From the NCBI GenBank assembly GCA_036874045.1, contig CM072337.1:5270001-5334000 (forward strand): 64,000 nt of DNA, read 5' to 3'. This stretch comes from Cymodocea nodosa (Eukaryota > Streptophyta > Magnoliopsida > Alismatales > Cymodoceaceae). A program made the position numbers and the translations under genes. Shown piece by piece: positions 10,649 to 20,907 of the stretch (within the stretch, counting starts at the first letter, position 1; each line of letters opens with the position of its first letter). The notes beneath the pieces are model-generated. The model was given only the letters and a program-made list of their open reading frames with translations, had not been told where the DNA came from and made no database searches.

Positions 10649-12328
10649 TCACAAGTCTCGTTGTCTGCGAAAAATATTGATCAGAGTATTTGAAATTTGC
10701 CTAGCAATTTCTGTACTTACTCTGTTTATCTGATCGATTACTGCTTGATCTAAATCATTTTGTGAAACTTGTGATGGTTGCTGTAAAAAATCTGTATTTA
10801 TGTCTGTATGTAAATTTGTATGTATATCTATATGTATACCTGCATTTGTATCTGTATGTTGCTGTTGTTCTGAAAACTGTGTCGATTGTTGCTATTGCTG
10901 TTGTGACTGAGTTTGTCAATCTTGTTGTTGTTGTTGTTATTGTCGAATTATATGTGTATCTACTTCCTGGTATTTTTGTAGTTCCTTTGTAGAGAAAGAT
11001 CTTGACTTTAATCTTTTCTGTGGCCAAGGTGTAATATCTATTTGACTTGCCACAATTCTCAAAATCATATCACTATAAAATAATTTACTCCGCAAATGTA
11101 AGATATGAGAAACAAAAATATCATACCAGTTCACCTATATATGGTTAATTAATGCATATGTAGCATAAAGACAGCATCTACCAACTTCTGCACCATGACC
11201 AAACCTCTGAAAGAGTGAAGCATGCAGTATTCTTGTAATAAAACGTGCTTGGCCATTTAAATCATTTAGTAATCTCATTGGATTGTTGGTAGTTGGATCT
11301 TTGGCTAAATTTTTAATGTCCCATCCCAACTGATAAACCTATTTTCTTTTTGATAATTTAACTCCTTCATTTTTCAGACCAAGTACTTGATAAAGTAATT
11401 CTGGAGTTAAATATATATCGTAGTCTTGTATATTGGAAACAGGAATACCTTCTTCCACTATTAAGTTCGAGTAAAAACAACTTATAAGTTCTAGTAAAAC
11501 AAGATGGCCTGACTGTTGTAGAAGTAGATTCAACAAGCCTTGAAATTCAAACATATCTCGTATATGTGCCATCCCTTCAAACTTAACTAGTCTTGAATAT
11601 AAAATTGTAAAAGTTTTATATGTCTGAAATTTTTCATAACAGTAACTATTTCTGAACCATAATAATGTATTTTCGTCTAAATTTTGTTTAGGATTAGGTA
11701 TTTTCCTGTCATGATGTTTTGATCTGGGACTTGTTTCAATAGTATCAGTAGCATCTAAATTTTCAAATCTTTTAGAATTGGTGGAATTTCCATCAAAGCT
11801 AATATAAATGTCTGAAATATCTGTTATTGTTGTATCAATAATCTGCTAAAATTCCTTTGTTTGATATTCTTGAAACATATCAGTAGCAACAATTTCTATA
11901 TTAATCTGTCTATCAGCAACATTTATGTCTATTATTGATCTATACAACAACCATCTCTGTATGAAAGAATGTTCTAAAATAGATTCATTCTGTATTTCTG
12001 AAATTTCTATATTTGAGACATTGGTAGTGTTATATTCTATTTGTAACTGTGTAGTTTGTTGATTATATACATTTATCAAAAAATACACTATATACTGTAA
12101 CAGACATAACGACATGTATAAACTGTAGTATAAGCAATTATACAAAAAATTAAAAGTCTCTATCCGAAATACAGTAAGAGGAAGAATATCTGTACATTCC
12201 TCTTCAGATGAAATATCTTCAAAATTCATAGACTTAGTGTCTATGTTATCAAAAATATCATCTGTATATGTATCATTAAAATTTCCTACATGTTCTCTTT
12301 TCGTACGAAAAGAATGTTGCTTGTAGCA
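10649..12328 (-). pseudogene. C1 ORF3, 3' part (cut by G2)
   Basis: Continues the ORF3 that starts at 20907; G2 separates the two parts. From 12328 downward: divergent, poorly conserved segment (CYKQHSF, then NFEDISSEEECTD at 12229), then the conserved core MFEFQGLL, LISCFYSNLIVEEG, LGLKNEGV (about 11370), LNGQARFITRIL, LYATYALINHI and MNWYDIF (about 11130). A Gln-rich tract (10960-10800) and a short charged C-terminus ending at the TGA at 10649-10651 follow. Stops at about 11334, 11132 and 10935, plus others, break it. The C-terminal NDLDQAVIDQINR...FRRQRDL matches the ends of the C2-C4 ORF3 proteins. Role unknown; no membrane segment in the sense frame. Confidence 0.75.
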
Positions 12329-13528
12329 TGTTTGGGTTTTCCTAGCACTACACTAGAAAAACTTGGATTTGTTACTTCTATTTTTTTACTTAGTTAATTT
12401 ATCTTTATGCCTATTCTTTCTTTTAGAAGTAAACAAACAACCTTTAATATAATTTAGATATTAATTCCAATTTGTACTTTAACTGCAAGTGCACAGTGTC
12501 TATTGTATTAGTGTGCAAGTACAAGTCAATCCCACAGGGAATTGCTGACGAATTTAAGAAATGTTTGATTGTGAACAATTCAAATTTATATTCAATAAGC
12601 ACTCCGTTGAGTTATGGATAACTCAACGGACTATCCTTGTGGACTTAAGTTAACTCCACGAGCCTATCTCTTCTTTATAATACTGCTATTTACAGAGGAA
12701 TTCAGCCAACCATTGGGTGATTCCACAGATTGTAAATAACATCAATTAAGCTTTTTAATGCTAGTTAACATTGGATTTATCACTAAGCAATACTAACATT
12801 CAGAAGATTCAAATAGTCACCATTAAAATCTTTAAGTTTTTTGTACGAACCAATTTCAGTAAACTGTAAAATTAAAACTAACATAAAACAATCATAAAAC
12901 TGATACAGATAACATTAATCATGATACAACACAAACAATACAACACTCAAATACAACATACAAACAAAGATAAATTGTTTTTGGTATTTTTGTTTTTGAT
13001 GTAATGGGTGAAAGGTGAAATGTAAAGTAATCTCACTTGACAGTAAATACTTTCAACACTACTTGCAACGCAATTACACCACTGAAAATTAAACCACTTA
13101 TAATTTTGTCTCCTCTCCCTATAGAATCGCGAGTCCATAATTGCAAGATGATCTCCTCTTCAGCATACAGGCATCAACCCGAAGCCAAGGCTAAAAGCTT
13201 TACGATCTCCTAAAATATGAGTCGGTGCTTGGTGAAAATGGCTTCCCTTCTCGCGACGCGATCACTCCTCACAGTGGTTGTCAGGCACTGTGTTTGGCTC
13301 GGAATCGACCCGACATCAGGCAAGTATCCTCACAGACCTCCGATGATTGGTGATTATGGTGGTGATACGATGGTTGGTGTGATACTTTGGAGAATCGCCG
13401 ATACTGTCTGTAGAAAGCTCGGTGCTCCTCCTCTGTATACACTACCGTCCATCGATCACACACCCTTCTTCTTTTTTTCTTCTTTTCTTTTATATCTCTT
13501 CAGTAGTAACTGCTTCTACTTGAATGGT
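12329..13528 (-). repeat. G2 3' LTR, lacking its 5' part
   Basis: Aligns with 18003 to about 19230 of the 5' LTR with high identity and then stops abruptly after CTTGAATGGT at 13528. Contains the inverted-repeat cluster at 12600-12660. Confidence 0.88.
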
Positions 13529-13558
13529 CAGATAAACGTAGAATATATAATAAAATAA
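13217..13558 (+). other. Antisense open frame in the gypsy LTR (copy 1)
   Basis: 113-codon frame on the strand opposite to G2, starting ATGAGTCGG, in a GC-richer part of the LTR. The G2 5' LTR holds a near-identical 114-codon frame (18924-19268), and the G3 LTR a frameshifted relative (46227-46045). Conserved words: VKMASL.ATRSLL, GKYPHRP.MIGDY, VCRKLGAPPLYTLPS. A 60-codon frame on the LTR sense strand (13463-13281) also stays open in both G2 copies, so the openness may only reflect the young age of the pair. Not a known protein. Confidence 0.3.
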
Positions 13559-13774
13559 CATTTAACAGATATTAATAAATCAGTGTCTTGTGTGGAACCC
13601 AGGCTCCTATGCCTTTGGTGGCTCACAAGCAAGCCAGTTGGTTTCCCAGAACAGATACCAACAAATTGGATTGATATATATTTTTTTTTTTTAAATGAAC
13701 ATGAAAACTTTAAAATTCTTTTTTTTTTTCTTTCTAAAAATAAATGCAGAATACACAACATTAGACACACAAAA
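13529..13774 (-). other. Segment between G2 3' LTR and F-box gene
   Basis: Not LTR and not coding. Probably the 3' flank of the captured F-box gene. Two 12-bp T runs (13680-13692 and 13719-13731) and, at 13585-13660, a GC-richer stretch with a weak resemblance to a tRNA-derived SINE. Confidence 0.5.
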
Positions 13775-14920
13775 TCACAACTTAAGAACATGATTGAAAG
13801 TAGAAACAAATGGAATAAATGTATCAGTCCAAGCAAACTTTTTAGGCATAGTTCTTCTTGCTATTAATTCTATTTTAATGCAGTTCTTGTTCCTTTTTAA
13901 TTTGTAAACATGCAATATATTATAAATTCCAAATACGAGTGTATTACCATTAATGATATGTAATGTAGAAAGGGATCCTTTTTGGTTCCAGGGTAATGTA
14001 GCAGTTTCTATTTCTACATCTATTTCAATATACTCCTCTTCCCACTTCCATTCATTCATGTCTTCCATAATCCATATTTGAAATTTCATCAGTTCATCCC
14101 ACCATCTTATCAGACATAAAGTAGGATCATCTTCTTCATTATACCACATTCCTATTTGAATTTCATTAAATTCTATAGATGGTGGTTTAGCTATTTCACT
14201 CGGTATAGGTAAAATTTCTATATAATCATCATAACTGTCTATGCTCACTATGTATAAATCAGATCTATATGCTATTGATATCTCCGTGACTAAATAGATA
14301 TAACCATCAAGTATGACATGTGTTTGGTTAATTAATGATTTCTATCCTAGATATATTATAATGTTTTCATTCCAAGATCTATTCAGAAAATTATACACAC
14401 TTAAGCGTAAATCTTCACCCCAATTTCTTGTAGGTCTCCAATAATATAATTTTTCAGAAATTGTAGAATTTTTATCAGAAAATATTAAAACTGACCCACA
14501 ATTTTCAGTTGGTGCTTTAAATATATTAGGTCTTCCTATATTCCATTCTTCTCCTGTTATAGGATTTCTTATCAAAATATCAGGTAATTATAAACTTGCA
14601 TACCTTGGTCTAGTCTTGTATATGATTAATCCTTCATCTATCCCCATAATATGACTCATTCCTTCTAATGCATTGGGTGGAATTCTAGTAGTTTCTTCCA
14701 TAGCCAGATATTCATGGGTATTTGAACTACGATTAAATGACCTCCATATGAATCCATCTCTAATCTTAGTCATTTTTGCAGCTTGTAGTCCTTGAAAATA
14801 TTTTTCTTCAATACAGTCTTTAATTTCCTTTGATACACAACACAGCCTGCACAGATCTTTAGCTGACAAGTTACTTAGTATTTCCCTTAGTGCATCCAAC
14901 GATAATTTCATTAATTCCAT
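13775..14920 (-). pseudogene. F-box protein gene captured in retroelement G2
   Basis: A single minus-strand frame of 382 codons from ATG 14920, broken only by a TAA near 14588 and a TAG near 14343. Residues 1-45 form an F-box (SLDALREILSNLSAKDLCR, then CCVSKEIKDCI), which in plants docks substrate receptors to SKP1 in SCF ubiquitin ligases. The rest looks like an F-box-associated domain: residues about 75-110 MGIDEGLIIY, then IRNPITGEEWNI and LYYWRPTRNWGEDLRLSVYNF, then IVSIDSYDDYIEILPIP and a W-rich segment (WWDELMKFQIWIMED.NEWKWEE). The length fits the usual 350-420 aa of this family. No intron is needed. It lies between gag and the 3' LTR of G2, same strand. Host target unknown. With only two stops, decay is recent, or a truncated product might persist. 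Confidence 0.82.
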
Positions 14921-15091
14921 TTGTCGATTCTGTAAAATAAAAATAAAAATTTAGCAGAGACAAAAATTAACATAACTACTGCACACCCTCGTGGAGTTAA
15001 AGCATAACTCAACGGACTAAGTTCGTTGAGTTAAAAATTAAGTTAAAATAAAACATATATACATACAGATAGTTGCTTCAGATATGCTGCT
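14921..15091 (-). other. Junction between G2 gag and the F-box gene
   Basis: Non-coding, 171 bp. Contains one inverted-repeat unit (TAACTCAACGGAC then GTTCGTTGAGTTA, about 14998-15027) of the type found in the LTRs and spacers, so retroelement sequence reaches close to the F-box start. Confidence 0.5.
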
Positions 15092-16435
15092 TCATTCAGC
15101 TGCCCTCCTAGAAGAGGTATCAATTTCATTAACTGTTCTATTGACAAGATTAGGTATAGCTTGTATTGGCAATCCTCTAGTAGGTCTAACTTCCATTGGT
15201 TCCTTCTGTCTAAGTGATATATTTCTATTCTGATTTTGAATTGCAGCATTTCCAAATATAAATTCTAGACGATTGTTTACTTGTTGGATTATCTTTTGTA
15301 ATTTCTCTATTCTAGCTCCTTGTTCAATTAATACTTCATAACTTATGTTCTTCTCATTTATATTTTCTCCTCCCTGGAAATTGTTGTTTCTCCAAGATAA
15401 ATTCGAGTGATTTCTCCAATTATGATTATAAGAATTTCCCAAGTTATCTCTCTAGTTTCTAGCATAAATAATATCTAAGTCATTTATGTTTGTATTCTTT
15501 TCTGCTAGCTTTTGATTTAATGATAACTCTTCTATTTTCTTTGTTAATTCATTTAATTTCACCTCAAGCATAGTATTGGAATCTATTTCATGCATTCCTC
15601 TTGGCAATAATTTTTTATCTACAATAGCTTCAGTCGAATTTTCCCACTATGCAGTTCTTTTTGCAAAATTTTCTAAATATGCCCATGCTTCTTCACTACA
15701 TAATTTTAAAAATCCATTTTGATAAGTAGATTCTAATAAAGATTTCGTTGAAACATCTATGCCTTCATAAATTATGCCTATTAATTGTGCTTTACTCATT
15801 GCATGATGTGGACATTGAGTCAGTAAATCCTTAAATCTTTCAAAATATTTCCAGAATGATTCACCCTGTTTTTGGCTACACATTAATATTTCTTTCTTCT
15901 TTTTAATCGTTTGATGTGTTGGATAGTATTTTTCCAGAAAAATAGAGCAAAATTCAGTCCATGTAGAAATTGAATCAGGCGACAGAGTATATAACCATCT
16001 CTTAGCTGTATCTTTTAAAGCAAAAGGGATATATCTAAGTTTAATAGCATCTATACTCATGTTCGGCATTCTCATCATTTGACAAACTTCGTTAAATTCT
16101 CTAAAGAAATAATAGGCATCCTCTCTTTCTAATCCATGAAAATGTGGCAATTGACTAATATAATTAGATTTCAGTTCAAACCTATGTCCCTCAAAGTTTG
16201 GCAATCGAATACATGAAGGTTCATTAATTAATTCAGAATACAGAATCTCTCCTAATGGTTTTCCTACTGGAGCAGTCATCTCTACGTTCTCTTTTAAAGA
16301 AAGGTTAGCTACACCCCAAAGAATTTCGTTAAAGTTCAGTTCAGAAAATTTTTCAGTACTCCTCTGCAATGAAAATTCCTATGTAAGTGTTCTTACTAAT
16401 CGTTTAGTGCTTAGAGAACGAGTCCATGTGCTCAT
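15092..16435 (-). pseudogene. G2 gag (capsid region), two or three stops
   Basis: Minus-strand frame of about 448 codons from ATG 16435 (MSTWTRSLSTKRL), with in-frame TAGs near 16380, 15648 and 15450. The capsid domain (retrotransposon gag type) spans about 16260-15700: CIRLPNFEG, ELKSNYISQLPHFHGL, YYFFREFNEVCQMM, AKRWLYTLSPDSISTW and FLEKYYPTHQT. The Asn-rich stretch NHNWRNHSNLSWRNNNF (about 15430-15370) is typical of Athila/Tat gag. No CCHC zinc knuckle follows, so the nucleocapsid end is missing and the frame stops at 15092, 171 bp before the F-box gene. A close copy is G4 at 60513-61215. Gag forms the cytoplasmic particle. Confidence 0.88.
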
Positions 16436-16785
16436 AAATAAATAGCAGAAGATTAATTACATACCAGTCTGAAGCTTTCCATTCTATAAATATTTGTTGT
16501 TGGATGAAGGTTGAATCAGCTGCTTCTCCTTCCAGTTCCTCCAACGCTTTCTCCTTTCTTTTAAAAGTGCTGGTAACTCATAAATAACATTCTGTTTCAT
16601 ATATATACTACGCATCCATAAAGTGAATAAATCTCGTTGCAAGAACGTGGCTTGCAATGTGCATCATGGTTCCTGTTTTTATGGGTACGTGTACCACTAC
16701 TAATTTCAAATTTTGGTAACTACTAAACTGACGAAGTTTCATTTGTGGTTAAAAGAATAACCGTTCTACTTAATCCACGAACTAA

Positions 16786-16946
16786 CCTCGTTGAGTTACA
16801 GATTACTCAATAGAACACAGTCGGTTACTGTTGCTAACTCTACGGATTAACTTTGTTGAGTTACAGACAACTCAACGGAGTGACCTTATATTATATTATT
16901 GACCTCGTGGAGTTACGATTAACTCAACAGACTTACTTCGTTGAGT
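16786..16946. repeat. Inverted-repeat cluster, G2 leader
   Basis: Several TAACTCAACGGA / TCCGTTGAGTTA half-sites and variants (with CACGAG or ATAGAACA in place of AACGGA) arranged head to head, each able to form a short hairpin. Confidence 0.7.
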
Positions 16947-17441
16947 TAACACTTGGCAACTTCTAAGTTTCACTCTCGTAAGTTTTCTATTCTGTTTTTT
17001 TTTCTTTGTTTTTCATTCTGCTAACTGTAATAATGTTAAATCTATGTCATTAATGCCTCATTTTGATTAAAATACATTTAAATCTGAACATTATATAAAG
17101 ATTTAACTTGCAGGTCATTTTAGGTTATGTAGAATTTACATTTTACCTTATAACATGTAGAAATTTTTAAGCAGTTATCCTGTCATTCAGCAAATTGTAA
17201 ATCTGTTACATATTCATAAAGTTCCACAAATTACATAATATTCAATAAATTCCATTCATTTCACATCCAAATACGTATGAAAATTGCATCTGAAAAATTA
17301 TATTCATTAATATGAATCAATTACATTACAAGTACACCATACAATTTTACACAAGTAGACGAACAATACAATTTAATCTCTATGCCTAAATTCATCTACT
17401 TTCTTCTAGAGTTTTTCTAATTTTAGGTCTTAGCTACAGTA

Positions 17442-17538
17442 CTCCGTTGAGTTACAGTTAACTCAACGGAATAAGCTCGTTGACTAACTCAAGACTTAAC
17501 GGAGTAAGCTCATTGAGTTAAGCGTAACTCAACGGACT
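17442..17538. repeat. Inverted-repeat cluster with a perfect palindrome
   Basis: 17443-17470 is TCCGTTGAGTTA, a 4-nt loop, then TAACTCAACGGA: perfect 12-bp arms. Two more imperfect units follow to 17538. Confidence 0.85.
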
Positions 17539-17600
17539 CCCCGTACAAGCAAATATAATAATAAAATTATTATAGAGAATAGTTTTTCTGTTTTTTTACC

Positions 17601-17884
17601 GGTTTAACCGATACTATCTCAGTCAGACCTAAATATTTTTTATTTTTTATTATTTTTCTTTCGGTTGAATCGATACTATGTTTCGGTAAAACCAATTTTT
17701 TTCTGAAAATTAATATACAAATATTTTTTTTTCTTTTTTTTCGGTTTAACCGATACTATGCTTCATACAGACCTAAATATTTTTTATTTTTTTATTTTTC
17801 TTTCTGTTGGACCGATACTATGTTTCGGTAAAACCAATATATTTTTTTTTCTGAAAATTAATATACAAATATATATATATTTTT
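17601..17884. repeat. 142-bp tandem duplication with ACCGAT motifs
   Basis: Unit 1 (17601-17742) and unit 2 (17743-17884) both run GGTTTAACCGATACTAT, CAGACCTAAATATTTTTT, GGT/GGACCGATACTATGTTTC, GGTAAAACCAAT, CTGAAAATTAATATACAAATAT. Internal TCGGTTTAACCGA is itself palindromic. Confidence 0.8.
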
Positions 17885-17977
17885 TTTTCCAGTCATACCG
17901 ATGGATCCAGTCGGTTGAACCACAACTATTTTTATGTTTTATATATATTTTTAATGTTTTACTCAATTCAATTCAAT

Positions 17978-17995
17978 TCCCCGGCAACAGCGCTA
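17978..17995 (-). other. G2 primer-binding site (tRNA-Asp type)
   Basis: Minus strand reads TAGCGCTGTTGCCGGGGA, two changes from the TGGCGCCGTTGCCGGGGA site complementary to the 3' end of tRNA-Asp used by many Athila/Tat elements. Seven bases inside the LTR end at 18003. Confidence 0.88.
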
Positions 17996-18002
17996 TAAAA
18001 CT

Positions 18003-20003
18003 TGTTTGGGTTTTCCCAACACTACACTAGAAAAACTTGGATTTGTTACTTCTATTTTTTTACTTAGTTAATTTATCTTTATGCCTATTCTTTCTTTTAG
18101 AAGTAAACAAACAACCTTTAATACAATTTAGATATTAATTCCAATTTGTACTTTAACTACAAGTGCACAATGTCTATTGTATTAGTGTGCAAGTATAGGT
18201 CGATCCCACAAGGAATTGCTGACGAATTTAAGAACTATTTGATTGTTAAAATCAAATTTATATATTCAATAAGCTCTCCGTTGAATTACAACTAACTCAA
18301 CGGACTAAGTTCGTTGAGTTATGGATAACTCAACGGACTATCCTCGTGGACTTAAGTTAACTCCACGAGTCTGTCTCTTCTTTATAATACTACTATTTAC
18401 AGAGGAATTCAGCCAACCATTAGGTGATTCCACAGATTGTAAATAACATCAATTAAGCTTTTTAATGCTAGTTAACATTGGATTTATCATTAAGCAATAC
18501 TAACATTCAAATGATTCAAACAGTCGCCATTAAAATCTTTAAGTTTTTTGTAAGAACCAATTTCAGTAAACTGTAAAATTAAAACTAACATAAAACAATC
18601 ATAAAACTGATATAGATAACATTAATCACGATACAACACAAACAATACAACACTCAAATACAACATACAAACAAAGATAAATTGTTTTTGGTATTTTTGT
18701 TTTTGATGTAATGGGCGAAAGGTGAAATGTAAAGTAATCTCACTTGACAGTAAATACTTCCGACACTACTTGCAACACGATTACACTATTGAAAATTAAA
18801 CCACTTACAATTTTGTCTCCTCTCCCTATAGAATCGCGAGTCCAGAATTGCAAGATGATCTCCTCTTCAGCATGCAGGCATCAACCCGAAGCCAAGGCTA
18901 AAAGCTTTACGATCTCCTGAAATATGAGTCGTCGCTTGGTGAAAATGGCTTCCCTTCCCGCGACGCGATCACTCCTCATAGTGGTTGTTAGGCACTATGT
19001 TTGGCTCGGAATCGACTCGACATCAGGCAAGTATCCTCACAGACCTCTGATGATTGGTGATTATGGTGGTGATACGATGGTTGGTGTGATACTTCGGAGA
19101 ATTGCCGATACTGTCTGTAGAAAGCTTGGTGCTCCTCCTCTATATACACTACCGTCCATCGATCACACACCCTTCTTTTTTTCTTCTTTTCTTTTATATT
19201 TCTTCAGTAGTAACTGCTTCTGCTTGAATGGTTGGTTGGATTTCCTTCCTTCAGATCAACGACGATGATTTCTTTCTCCCTACGCGATTGAATTCCTACG
19301 TGATACGTGCAAACGTGGTTTTTCCTTCCAACTATCTGTTCCTACAACTGCTATAGTGGCATTTTAGAAAATATATAGTCCGTGGAGTTACAGATAACTC
19401 AACGGACTTTCTTTGTTGATTTAACTATAAAACACGTGCAAAAAATAACAACTTAAGTTTATAACGCTAACCTAACGCGTTGCCTTAATGTTCAATATAG
19501 CAACTCAACGCGTACAGTTATGCTAACTTAACGAGTTATAACTTAAGTAAATCTACTAGCTTTCGACACGTGTCAGCAACAGTTTAAACATAAAATAACA
19601 TTTCAGAGAGTTACAGGTCTAACTATCCAATGCTCAGATGCATTTTCGGATAATTACAGCTAACTCACCGAAAATTCACTTAAGACATTCATTCTGGTTT
19701 CGACACGTGTACATCTGGAAATAATAAAATATTCTCTCTAAACATAATTGTTCGGCAATTTAAACATAACTATCCGAAATATCAGAAAATTCGGATACTT
19801 AAGAATTTCACAGCCTGCAACTTACTGACAGTTCATAAATGTACTAAATTAACATTAATTCCCCAAAGTTAAGCAGATTCTTCAATTAAAGCATATAATA
19901 GTGCAATTATAACATAATGGCTTAATTCTCATATGATAAGCTAAATATTATGTAATTAACCATCATTTAACCGTTAATAATATGCACTTTTTCATTCTAA
20001 ACA
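18003..20003 (-). repeat. G2 5' LTR
   Basis: 2001 bp, plus-strand ends TGTTTGGG and CTAAACA. Inverted-repeat cluster 18278-18370, another at 19378-19425, antisense open frame 18924-19268. Between 19433 and 19538 it carries a tract nearly identical to the C4 copia LTR (see findings). Confidence 0.9.
18924..19268 (+). other. Antisense open frame in the gypsy LTR (copy 2)
   Basis: 114 codons, near-identical to 13217-13558; its last 25 codons differ because the 3' LTR copy is truncated there. See copy 1 for the conserved words and the doubts. Confidence 0.3.
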
Positions 20004-20907
20004 CAGCATGATGTGAAAAACTATCAATTGTATTAAAAGAAATATTATGCACTAATGTGGCACAATACCTTAGAGTGTATGCTTGTAATCCGATATTTAT
20101 CACATTTGCTGGGATTCCTAACACAAAAGTTTGTCCAGCTTCTGCAATGGAACATAGTTTTCCATTTTTCAATGATTCTTCTCTTTGCTGCAATATGCCT
20201 TGTACACCTGTAGTCAGTCCAAAATATTCTAATGTTTTTTTCTTTTCCCAACTATATGTCTATAATGTTTCTGGTTGTTTAGGAGATTCTAAAGTTTTCT
20301 TAATTACTCTTGTTAAAGGCACTTGTGGTCTTGATGGTCCTTCACCATGATGCCTAGGTGGTAATAATGGAATATAGAGTTTTAAGCTCTCAACCTCTGC
20401 CATTTTTAGTTGATAAACTTTTTGTCCTTCACTTTGAATGCCCATTTTTCAAATGGCAGTTTTCTGTTCATCAATAAATTGTTGAATGTCATTTAAAACA
20501 ACTAGGGGAAAATAATGTTGGGAATACAAAGATTCTAATTCCTTGTTGGCATTTTCTATCATTGGTCCTCATTTCTTTCCATAATAAGTGATAGACTGTA
20601 TCGATTTTTCAAGTACATGTCTAGAACTTGTAACAACCACAGGGTTAGGTTGTAAAGTTCGTTTCCATAGTTGTAATGTAGAAAGTTTGGTCTATTTTAG
20701 TCTAAACTGTGTTTCAGCATAATTGCGAATAAACTTCCAATAGAAATTTTTCTCGTCTTGAATAGCTTTTCTAATTTCATGTAGTACTTCATTAGAAAAA
20801 GTATACTTTGTGTAGATGTCGTTGATTTCATTTTCTATCTTCTGAAGTTCCATCTCTCTTTTCTACACTTTTGTCATTCTACCACATCCTCTTCCATGTC
20901 CTGACAT
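20004..20907 (-). pseudogene. C1 ORF3, 5' part (cut by G2)
   Basis: Begins at ATG 20907 with MSGHGRGCGRMTK, a basic Gly/Arg start like the MVSKFYKGRGRGKGK of the C4 ORF3. Then ELQKIENEI and SNEVLHEIRKAIQ (matching the LEELYRDY and ILDEVRQELQ area of C4), and MGIQSEGQKVYQLKMAEV (matching MGIQSKYDREY). Stops near 20863, 20690, 20575, 20450 and 20262 and frameshifts break it. G2 entered at 20003 and the frame resumes at 12328, shifted by one base. The N-terminus is more diverged from C2-C4 than the C-terminal core. Confidence 0.7.

Larger units (their letters stand above)
16436..17977 (-). other. G2 leader, non-coding, with two inverted-repeat clusters
   Basis: 1.5 kb between primer site and gag without a convincing ORF. 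Nearest the primer site are ACCGA motifs and a duplicated 142-bp unit, then an inverted-repeat cluster at 17442-17538, AT-rich sequence, and a second cluster at 16786-16946. The ACCGA part (GGTTCAACCGAC, GGATCCATC) matches the spacer that follows integrase in G1 and G3, so the leader contains sequence that is 3' of pol in its relatives. Confidence 0.65.
12329..20003 (-). mobile_element. G2: Ty3/gypsy element with gag and a captured F-box gene, no pol
   Basis: Minus-strand element inside C1 ORF3. 5' LTR 18003-20003, tRNA-Asp primer site 17978-17995, leader, gag 16435-15092, F-box pseudogene 14920-13775, then a 3' LTR of only 1200 bp (12329-13528). Flanks TAGCA (12324-12328) and CAGCA (20004-20008) form a target duplication with one mismatch. 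No protease, RT or integrase is readable. The 3' LTR lacks about 770 bp of its 5' part, replaced by the F-box segment, so this state either arose after insertion or is a composite. Confidence 0.85.

Noticed and set aside
10762..10992. Hydrophobic Tyr/Leu/Val-rich 76-codon plus-strand frame resembling a membrane peptide
   Set aside because: It is the antisense of the Gln/Thr-rich tract of C1 ORF3 and has no homologue in the other copies' sense of reading.
13585..13692. Possible tRNA-derived SINE with a T run at one end
   Set aside because: A weak box B-like GGTTCCAC is seen on the minus strand, but no convincing box A at the right distance and no target duplication.
16370..16470. Candidate GT-AG intron upstream of G2 gag (GGTATGTAAT to TTTCATTGCAG on the minus strand)
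   Set aside because: The gag frame reads through this stretch from ATG 16435 with a single stop, and G4 keeps the same frame, so coding is the simpler reading.
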